This document shows, piece by piece, positions 1 through 5,492 of a stretch of 10,896 nucleotides of DNA (position 1 is its first letter; each line of letters begins with the position of its first letter). Origin of the DNA: DASRWT01 sp046728035 (GTDB lineage: Bacteria > Methylomirabilota > Methylomirabilia > Rokubacteriales > CSP1-6); the NCBI GenBank assembly GCA_046728035.1, contig JBKPDT010000238.1, forward strand, positions 1-10,896. The letters are read 5' to 3'. A program made the translations under genes and the position numbers. The notes beneath the pieces are model-generated. The model was given only the letters and a program-made list of their open reading frames with translations, had not been told where the DNA came from and ran no database searches.

Positions 1-2
1 GG

Positions 3-815
3 CGCGACCTCGCCGAGATCTTCCCCGGCCCCCCCCACCCCGAGCGGGCGCCCCGCCCCGTGAGCGGGCTCGCCGCGGCGACGCGCCAGGCGCTGGCCGT
101 CGCCCCCCGGCACCCGCAGTCGGTGTACTTCTCGCTCAAGCGGGCGCGCGACAATGCCCGGACGGTGCGCGAGGCCCTCACCGTCGAGGTCTTCGTGAAC
201 CTCAACGAGACCTACCAGGACCTGGAGGCCCAGGCCGGCCGCCGCCTCACCGACACCCCGGCCTTCCGGAGCGCGCTGGGCGCCGCGCACCGGGGGATCC
301 TCTCCACGGTGGGGGCCATCGAGCACACCCTCACCCGCGATCCCGGCTGGCTCTTCCTCCGCCTCGGCGAATCCACCGAGCGCCTCTACCGCGCGGCCAC
401 CGTGCTCCGGATCAAGCTACCCGCGCTCGTCGCCCCCGAGCCCAAGGTGGACCTGCCCCTGCTCCACACGCGCTGGCGGGCGCTCCTGCGCGGTCTCTCC
501 TCGCTGGAGAACTTCCGCCAGTCCTACGGCGCGCGGCTCGAGCCGCTCGAGGTCCTCCACTTCCTCCTCTTCGATCCGCACGCCCCGCGCTCCCTGCGCT
601 ACGGCACCACCGCGGTGAAGGAGGTCCTCGACCGCCTCTCCGCGGCGGGCCACCCGAGCGCGCCGGCGCGGCTGATGGGGCGCCTCTCCGCCGAGCTGAC
701 CTATCGTGGCGACGAGGTGATCCAGCGAGGCGAGTACATCGCGTTCCTCGAGTCCGTCCTCGACGGGGTCGCCAAGACCCACGAGGCCCTGTCCACCCTC
801 TATTTCGGAACCTGA
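3..815 (+). CDS. Alpha-E domain protein (DUF403), 5' end outside the window
   Basis: The reading frame is open from the first complete codon at position 3, so this is the C-terminal 270 or so residues of a longer gene. The alpha-E family is usually about 310 residues, so roughly 45 N-terminal residues are probably missing. Family signatures visible: the HPQSVYFSLKRARDNARTVRE segment followed by LNETYQDLE, then WLFLRLGESTERLYRAATVL, then W-RALLRGLSSLENFRQSYGARLEPLEVLHFLLFDPHAPRSLRYG, a pattern that recurs in this all-helical family. The family has no assigned biochemical activity. It is found beside circularly permuted ATP-grasp and transglutaminase genes in predicted peptide-bond-forming or protein-modifying operons, and the transglutaminase partner follows here after 5 bases. 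The GTG at 60 could be called as a start, but it falls inside the conserved domain, so I read it as an internal valine. Confidence 0.85.
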   Translation, partial: RDLAEIFPGPPHPERAPRPVSGLAAATRQALAVAPRHPQSVYFSLKRARDNARTVREALTVEVFVNLNETYQDLEAQAGRRLTDTPAFRSALGAAHRGILSTVGAIEHTLTRDPGWLFLRLGESTERLYRAATVLRIKLPALVAPEPKVDLPLLHTRWRALLRGLSSLENFRQSYGARLEPLEVLHFLLFDPHAPRSLRYGTTAVKEVLDRLSAAGHPSAPARLMGRLSAELTYRGDEVIQRGEYIAFLESVLDGVAKTHEALSTLYFGT

Positions 816-820
816 GCGCC

Positions 821-1789
821 ATGTTCCTCGAGATCGAGCACCGCTTCTCCTTCGACTACGACGCCTTCGTCCGCGAGTCCTTCATCGAGCTCCGCATGCA
901 GCCCAAGACCACGCCGCACCAGACCCCGCACTCGTTCCTCCTCGCGGTGGGCCCGCCTACCACGCTGTCACGCTACCGCGACTGGAACGACAACCTCGTG
1001 CACCACTTCACCGTCACGTCCTTCCACGACCGGATCGCGGTGGCGGGCCGCTCGCTCGTCGCCACCCATCCGACGGCGCCGCCGCTCGCCCAGGTCGACG
1101 ACCGCCTGCCGCTGGACGAGCTGCCTTATCCACTCTGGGACTTCCTCCAGCTGGGCGGTCCCATCCGACCGAGCGCGGCCCTCCGCAAGTTCAGCCAGGC
1201 CGTTCCCGTGGCGGCGGGCGGCTCCCTCGGTGAGCAGGTGCACGCGGTGGGTCGGCACCTGCACGGCCAGTTCGAATACCGGAAGAACGTCACCCGCTTC
1301 GACTCGAGCACCGACGACTTCCTCTCGGTGGAAGCGGGGGTGTGTCAGGACTTCGCACACCTGGCCCTCGGCCTGCTACGCCTGCGGCAGATCCCCTGTC
1401 GCTACGTGAGCGGCTATCTCCACGTGAACTCCACGGAAGGCGAGATCGCCCAGAGCCATGCCTGGATCGAGTTCTTCTCGCCGACCCGCGGCTGGATCCC
1501 CTTCGACCCCACTCAAAACCGCGAGCTCGACGAGCGTTACGTCGTGGTGGGGCATGGCCGCCACTACGAGGACGTGCCGCCAAACCGGGGGATCTTCCGC
1601 GGCAATGCGCGCGAGACCCTCACCGCCGAGGTTTACACTCGCGTGTCCGCGCAGAAGGACGTCTCGACCCTCCGGGAGGAGATCGAGGCCATCGACCTGC
1701 CGGTGTTCCAGGAGATCCCCGACCGCACCCGGAGCTGGAGCGCCATCGTGGCCGACGACGCCATCGTCCAGCAACAGCAACAGCAATAG
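821..1789 (+). CDS. Transglutaminase-like family protein with C-terminal polyglutamine tail
   Basis: This 322-residue protein has the bacterial transglutaminase N-terminal beta domain (about 1-85) followed by a transglutaminase/protease core. The catalytic triad is readable: Cys175 in EAGVCQDFAHL, His213 in QSHAWIEFF and Asp229 in WIPFDPTQN. The GWIPFDPT and ERYVVVGHGRHYEDVPP stretches are typical of the family. Such enzymes cut or form amide bonds at Gln/Asn-like side chains or peptide bonds. The substrate in alpha-E/ATP-grasp operons is unknown. No signal peptide is seen, so it is probably cytoplasmic. The ATG at 821 lies 5 bases after the alpha-E stop and fits the start of the conserved domain; the ribosome binding site is weak, which suggests coupled translation. 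The last six residues (317-322) are all Gln, encoded by three CAGCAA units directly before the TAG stop, and lie outside the conserved fold. Confidence 0.9.
   Translation: MFLEIEHRFSFDYDAFVRESFIELRMQPKTTPHQTPHSFLLAVGPPTTLSRYRDWNDNLVHHFTVTSFHDRIAVAGRSLVATHPTAPPLAQVDDRLPLDELPYPLWDFLQLGGPIRPSAALRKFSQAVPVAAGGSLGEQVHAVGRHLHGQFEYRKNVTRFDSSTDDFLSVEAGVCQDFAHLALGLLRLRQIPCRYVSGYLHVNSTEGEIAQSHAWIEFFSPTRGWIPFDPTQNRELDERYVVVGHGRHYEDVPPNRGIFRGNARETLTAEVYTRVSAQKDVSTLREEIEAIDLPVFQEIPDRTRSWSAIVADDAIVQQQQQQ
1768..1789 (+). repeat. CAGCAA hexamer microsatellite encoding six Gln
   Basis: Three consecutive CAGCAA units (about 1769-1786) end the transglutaminase reading frame directly before its TAG stop. The unit length of six keeps frame, so slippage would change only the number of Gln residues. 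The stop codon also runs into the AGGAGAGG ribosome binding site of the next gene. Confidence 0.75.
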
Positions 1790-1795
1790 GAGAGG
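1788..1795 (+). promoter_or_regulatory. Ribosome binding site for the M20 amidohydrolase
   Basis: AGGAGAGG overlaps the preceding stop codon and sits 3 bases before the ATG at 1799, with the GGAG core 7 bases from it. It is the strongest Shine-Dalgarno in this operon and fixes the start at 1799. Confidence 0.6.
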
Positions 1796-1798
1796 CGT

Positions 1799-3025
1799 AT
1801 GCGCATTGACCGGACGCGACTGGCCGCGAGCATGGAGGCCCTGGGCCGGATCGGCGAGACGCCGCGGGGCGGGCTCACCCGGCTCGCGCTCACCGACGAG
1901 GACCGGCGCGGCCGCGACCTTCTCGTGGGCTGGATGCGGGAGGCCGGCCTCGCCGTCACCGTGGACCAGATGGGCAATATCTTCGGCATCCGCCCCGGGG
2001 CGGAGAGACTGCCGCCCGTCCTCATGGGCTCGCATGCCGACTCGGTGCCCACCGGCGGCAAGTACGACGGCCAGCTCGGCGTCCTCTGCGCGCTCGAGGT
2101 CATCCGCACCCTCGGGGAGGGAAGCGCGCGCACGCGCCACCCGGTGGGGCTGGTGATCTTCACCAACGAGGAGGGCGCGCGCTTCCAGCCCGCCATGATC
2201 GGTTCCGGCGTCCTGGCGGGAAAGATCCCCCTCGAGGACGCTTACAACGCGCGAGACCGCGACGGGAAGCGGCTCGGCGACGAGCTGGAGCGAATCGGCT
2301 ACCTCGGGCCCGAGCCCTGCATTCCGGGCCCCCTGCGCGCGTACCTGGAGCTGCACATCGAGCAGGGGCCCATCCTCGAGGAGGAGGGCCTGCCGGTGGG
2401 GGTGGTCGAGGGCATCGTCGCGATCGCGTGGTCGCGTCTCACCCTCACCGGCGTGCAGGACCATGCCGGCCCGACCCCCATGCGTATCCGTCACGACGCC
2501 CTCGTGGCCGCGGCCGAGGTCGTGCGCGCGGTGCGCGAGATCCCGCGGCGGATCGGCGGCGACCTGGTGGCGACGGTGGGCCGCCTCGACGTGACCCCGA
2601 ACATCCCCAACGCCATTCCCGGCCGTGTGAGCCTGTCCGTGGACCTACGCGCGCCCGACGAGGCCAGCCTCACCCGCGCCCTCGGCATGCTCGACCGTGT
2701 CGTGAAGGACGAGGCACGGAGGGAAGGCGTGGCGTACACGCTCGAGCACTACTGGCGGGTGCCGCGCACCGAGTTCGACGCGGGCGTGGTCGGCGCCGTC
2801 GAGCGGGCGGCCCGCTCGCTCGGTTGCGGGCATCGCCGCATCCTCTCCGGCGCCGGGCACGACGCCCAGTACATGGCCGCGATCTGCCCCACCGGGATGG
2901 TGTTCGTGCCGTCGCGGGCGGGCCGCAGCCACTGCGAGGAAGAGTTCACCGCGCTCGACGACATCGAGCACGGGGCGAATACCCTGCTCCTCGCGGCCGC
3001 CGAGCTGGCGGGTATCGCGGGCTAG
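1799..3025 (+). CDS. Zn-dependent M20 amidohydrolase (N-carbamoyl-L-amino acid hydrolase / allantoate amidohydrolase type)
   Basis: At 408 residues this is full length for the HyuC/AllC/AmaB branch of peptidase family M20, which hydrolyses N-carbamoyl or related amide bonds of amino acids, ureides or beta-alanine precursors in the cytoplasm. Two-metal ligands are readable: His79 (MGSHADSVP), Asp90 (GGKYDGQLG), Glu124/Glu125 (FTNEEGARF), His186 (LELHIEQGP) and His378 (GRSHCEEE). The dimerisation-domain signatures DHAGPTPM (His222), PNIPNAIPG and VDLRAPD are also present, as is GAGHDAQ. Nothing essential appears lost. The motifs do not separate carbamoyl-amino acid, allantoate or ureidopropionate substrates. 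It starts 9 bases after the transglutaminase gene, so it is very likely in the same operon; in that setting it might trim a small amide product, which is inference. Confidence 0.9.
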   Translation: MRIDRTRLAASMEALGRIGETPRGGLTRLALTDEDRRGRDLLVGWMREAGLAVTVDQMGNIFGIRPGAERLPPVLMGSHADSVPTGGKYDGQLGVLCALEVIRTLGEGSARTRHPVGLVIFTNEEGARFQPAMIGSGVLAGKIPLEDAYNARDRDGKRLGDELERIGYLGPEPCIPGPLRAYLELHIEQGPILEEEGLPVGVVEGIVAIAWSRLTLTGVQDHAGPTPMRIRHDALVAAAEVVRAVREIPRRIGGDLVATVGRLDVTPNIPNAIPGRVSLSVDLRAPDEASLTRALGMLDRVVKDEARREGVAYTLEHYWRVPRTEFDAGVVGAVERAARSLGCGHRRILSGAGHDAQYMAAICPTGMVFVPSRAGRSHCEEEFTALDDIEHGANTLLLAAAELAGIAG

Positions 3026-3060
3026 CGGGTCCGCCGTTCAGGCGGGGCGGGCGACCCGCT
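3024..3060. terminator. Candidate bidirectional terminator hairpin between convergent genes
   Basis: An 8-base outer arm AGCGGGTC (3024-3031) is matched perfectly by GACCCGCT (3053-3060). Inside it, CGCC (3032-3035) pairs with GGCG (3041-3044) around a GTTCA loop, leaving an unpaired GGGCGGGC on one side. The structure spans the stop codons of both converging genes, where only 12 bases separate them. There is no T-run on either side, so it is not a classic intrinsic terminator. It could act as a Rho-independent-like block to read-through or protect mRNA 3' ends. Confidence 0.4.
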
Positions 3061-3766
3061 CGGCGTGGTGCACCGCCGGCAGCCGGAGGCAGACAACCAC
3101 GGGAAGGTGATCGGAGGCCACCCGGGCGAGCCGGCTCCGGTGGACGCGGAAGCCCTCGCCGTGGAGCGTGCGGTCCCAGTAGATGCGGTCCAGGGGGAAG
3201 AGCGGCAGGGGCGCGGGGTGGGTGCGCCGGATGCGCGGGCCGGCCAGCTCGCGCCGCAAGGTCCGTCCCACCGCCCCCGGAAACCACTCGTTGAGATCCC
3301 CCACCACCACGCGGGAGCCCCTCAGCGCGGCGTGGAGGACGTGCTCGCGGACGAGCAGCTCCACCTGGGCGGCGCGCTCGCGGACCCGCAGGCCGAAGTG
3401 AACGTTGAAGAGGTGGAGGAGATGCCCCGGCAGCTCCACGTCCACGCGCAGGCCGCCCCGGGGCTCGCGCTCGTAGCGGGTGAGATCGAAGGGCCGGGAC
3501 GCGTGCGCGGGGTAGCGGCTGAGCACGACATTGCCGTAGGGGCCTTCGGCCCGCTCGAGCGTCACCCCCATGTGCATGTCCAGGCCGAGCCGGCGCGCGA
3601 GTGCCTCGGCTTGCGGCCGGAAGATCTCTTGAACGCCGATGAGATCGGCCTCGAGCTCCTCGACGACTCCCGCGATCCGCCCCAGGTCCACCCGGCCGTC
3701 GAGACCCTGCGCCTTGTGAATGTTGTACGAGGCCACCGTCAGCACCGATCGGTGGGAGTCGCTCAT
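3038..3766 (-). CDS. Endonuclease/exonuclease/phosphatase (EEP) family hydrolase, YbhP-like
   Basis: This 242-residue protein has the full set of EEP motifs: YNIHK (Asn15), GVQEIF (Glu47), GNVVLSRYP, HLFNVHFG (Asn121, His123), VVVGDLNEW (Asp157, Asn159), PLDRIYWD (Asp193) and ASDHLPV (Asp219, His220). These residues build the Mg-dependent phosphodiester-cleaving site shared by DNase I, AP endonucleases and sphingomyelinases. The short length and the SYNIHKAQGLDGRVD opening resemble E. coli YbhP, which sits beside a cardiolipin synthase gene, so a lipid-related substrate is possible; nucleic acid cannot be excluded. No signal peptide or membrane span is seen. The start at 3766 overlaps the upstream stop as ATGA, which points to coupled translation; the frame stays open further upstream, but that extension is only a shadow of the neighbouring gene. 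Confidence 0.88.
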   Translation of the reverse strand: MSDSHRSVLTVASYNIHKAQGLDGRVDLGRIAGVVEELEADLIGVQEIFRPQAEALARRLGLDMHMGVTLERAEGPYGNVVLSRYPAHASRPFDLTRYEREPRGGLRVDVELPGHLLHLFNVHFGLRVRERAAQVELLVREHVLHAALRGSRVVVGDLNEWFPGAVGRTLRRELAGPRIRRTHPAPLPLFPLDRIYWDRTLHGEGFRVHRSRLARVASDHLPVVVCLRLPAVHHAERVARPA

Positions 3767-5418
3767 GCGCCCGCTCCCTCGCCGTATGCGACGAAGTGTG
3801 GATAGAGCTGCACGGGATGGGTGAGCGGCGCCGCGGGCAGCGTCGCGCCCGGTGGATGGAGGATGAAGGTCTGGAGCTCGTGCTCGGACGGTCCCGCGTG
3901 CGCCCCGTGCTCGGGGACGAACGAGACGTGCCCCACCGCCGCCTCGATTCCGTAGAGCACGAGGTCCCCCGCGCTCGGCATCGCCATCAGCTCTCGTAGT
4001 CCTTGCAAGACGACCTCCCTGTCCGCCCGTCCCTCGAAGAGGCCGTCCTTCGGCCCTGGATCGAGCGCGTACCGCTTCCCACGATACCAGCACAGGGCCC
4101 CCGCGCGCGAACGAACGAGCACGAGGCCGATCCCGCGATGGCGTGACAGCACGGCGGCGACCCCCGGGTACCGTGCCTCGAGATCTTCGGCGAGGACGGG
4201 CTCCGGGTAGTCGGTGAAGTAGACGAACGCATTGGGTCCCGCCGGCACCACGCGGATCGCCTCGGAGCGCTCCGCCTGGGGCGAGGCCCAGATCCATCGG
4301 GTGAAGTCCTGGTCGAGGTAGTTGACGAAACGCTGGATCGCGCCCGTCTTGACCAGGGTGCGGAGGCCCGCCCACTGGCGCCGGAGGCTCGTCGTCCGCC
4401 GCCGGTGGCGCTTCCTCCCCGGCTTCTTCCTATCCGGTAGCGGCGCTCCGCGGAACGCCGCCCGCACCACCGTCTGGATGCTGTCGCCTCCCGTCACGTC
4501 GGTGAAGAGCCGCGTGAGCGCCTGGCCGTGATCGGACAGGACGTAGAGATCCACGCCGGGCTCGGGCAGGCGTCCGACGATACGCGCGAGCTGCGCGATG
4601 GAGCTGTCCACCCGCCGGAGCGCCCGGATCGCGCGGCGGCTCGCCGGGCCGAATCCGTGGGCGTAGACGTCGTACTCCATGAAGTTCACGTAGATCGCGG
4701 GAATGCCGCGGTACAGCGCGACGGAGGTGGCGAGGGTGAGGAACTGGCGCGCCCAGATCGAGGACCCGATCTTGAAGAGGAGCCAGCGCGCCCCCGGCTC
4801 GGGCGGAGCGGTGCCCGTGATGAACCGGCCGATCGCCCGTCCCACTTCCAGGAGGGTGAGCGCGCTGCACTTCACCACCACCCAGCCGAACACCACCGCG
4901 GACAGCGGGACGCGGAGGATGGTCCAGCCCGCGCGCGTGGGCTTGAGGAGCCCGGCGAGCGTCCAGAGATTGTCGGTGGCCTCGCCGCCGAAGATGCATC
5001 CGTAGGCCGCGCCCCCGCGCATGATGCCGCGTCGGCCGCGTGCGTGCTGCTCCTCGACGAGAGCGGCGATGCCGGGCCGCGGGAAGTAGCGGTCCTCGCC
5101 CGCCCGCTTGTCGTAGTAGTGGAAGCCCGGGATGTCCGGGTACACGCCGTACATCATGGCGGCCTGGAAGGCCGGCGTGGAGCTGGGCAGCCCCACGGAC
5201 AGCGGGCGATTCACCAGCCGTCCCGACGCGAGCAGCCGCGCGATCGCGGGCACCTGTCGGGTGGCGAGCGCGCGCTCCAGGACCATCCGCGAGAGCCCGT
5301 CGATCTGGATGATGAGGAAGCGTCGCGCGCGGGGTGACGGAATCGGGTGCAGCCGTGCCCAGCAGGCGAGGGCGTCAACCGCGAGCTGGAGCCGGAGGAC
5401 CAGACCGTCAAAGGGCAT
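3763..5418 (-). CDS. Type I phosphodiesterase / nucleotide pyrophosphatase family protein (alkaline phosphatase superfamily)
   Basis: The 551-residue protein carries the two-metal site of this superfamily: Asp40 in IIQIDGLS, a candidate nucleophile Thr81 in LPSSTPAFQ, Asp250 and His254 in MEYDVYAHGFGP, Asp296-His297 in LSDHGQ, and a distal His504 or His507 in VPEHGAHAGPSEHE. It should hydrolyse phosphodiester or phosphomonoester bonds; the substrate is unknown. A hydrophobic stretch (about 168-190, LSAVVFGWVVVKCSALTLL) lies between the nucleophile and the second metal half-site and may form a membrane contact or buried helix. A very basic patch (about 329-347, rich in Arg and Lys) follows SDHG and could bind an anionic surface or nucleic acid. 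No N-terminal signal peptide is evident. The ATG at 5418 is the natural start; upstream ATGs are out of frame. It overlaps the EEP gene by 4 bases, forming a two-hydrolase operon. Confidence 0.87.
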   Translation of the reverse strand: MPFDGLVLRLQLAVDALACWARLHPIPSPRARRFLIIQIDGLSRMVLERALATRQVPAIARLLASGRLVNRPLSVGLPSSTPAFQAAMMYGVYPDIPGFHYYDKRAGEDRYFPRPGIAALVEEQHARGRRGIMRGGAAYGCIFGGEATDNLWTLAGLLKPTRAGWTILRVPLSAVVFGWVVVKCSALTLLEVGRAIGRFITGTAPPEPGARWLLFKIGSSIWARQFLTLATSVALYRGIPAIYVNFMEYDVYAHGFGPASRRAIRALRRVDSSIAQLARIVGRLPEPGVDLYVLSDHGQALTRLFTDVTGGDSIQTVVRAAFRGAPLPDRKKPGRKRHRRRTTSLRRQWAGLRTLVKTGAIQRFVNYLDQDFTRWIWASPQAERSEAIRVVPAGPNAFVYFTDYPEPVLAEDLEARYPGVAAVLSRHRGIGLVLVRSRAGALCWYRGKRYALDPGPKDGLFEGRADREVVLQGLRELMAMPSAGDLVLYGIEAAVGHVSFVPEHGAHAGPSEHELQTFILHPPGATLPAAPLTHPVQLYPHFVAYGEGAGA

Positions 5419-5492
5419 CTGCTTGCCATCATAACAAGGCGTCTGGTAGGCTCGGGCGGAACTCAGCGGTCAACCATCCCACGAGGTCCTGC
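5419..5492. promoter_or_regulatory. Divergent promoter region between the phosphodiesterase and acyl-CoA dehydrogenase genes
   Basis: These 74 bases must hold the signals for both divergent operons. On the + strand TTGCCA (5423-5428) and TAGGCT (5447-5452, preceded by TGG as in an extended -10) are spaced 18 bases apart. On the - strand TATGAT (complement of 5428-5433) is a good -10 hexamer, but it ends only 9 bases before the ATG, implying a very short or absent leader; TTGACC (complement of 5468-5473) is a possible -35 for an alternative promoter. The two sets overlap, so the promoters could exclude each other. Consensus matches alone are weak evidence in a GC-rich genome. Confidence 0.35.
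5481..5486 (+). promoter_or_regulatory. Ribosome binding site deciding the acyl-CoA dehydrogenase start
   Basis: ACGAGG ends 6 bases before the GTG at 5493. This supports 5493 rather than the ATG at 5334, which would put 53 extra low-complexity residues over the oppositely oriented phosphodiesterase gene. Confidence 0.5.

Noticed and set aside
60..62. GTG as the true start of the alpha-E gene
   Set aside because: The frame is open to the window edge and the family needs about 60-100 more N-terminal residues than this start would give.
1376..2494. 372-codon open frame on the - strand
   Set aside because: It lies antisense to the transglutaminase and M20 genes, which have clear catalytic motifs. 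Its product is low-complexity with no family features, as expected from high GC.
3767..4375. Extension of the EEP hydrolase to a start at 4375 (- strand)
   Set aside because: The added residues are an out-of-frame shadow of the phosphodiesterase gene, rich in Arg/Gly/Ala. The ATGA junction at 3763-3766 gives a natural start at the family N-terminus.
4528..5337. 269-codon open frame on the + strand
   Set aside because: It is antisense to the phosphodiesterase, whose metal ligands are all conserved, and it shows no domain or ribosome binding site.
5334..5492. ATG at 5334 as the start of the acyl-CoA dehydrogenase
   Set aside because: It adds 53 non-conserved residues overlapping the divergent gene and its promoter gap. 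GTG at 5493 has a ribosome binding site and starts near the domain.
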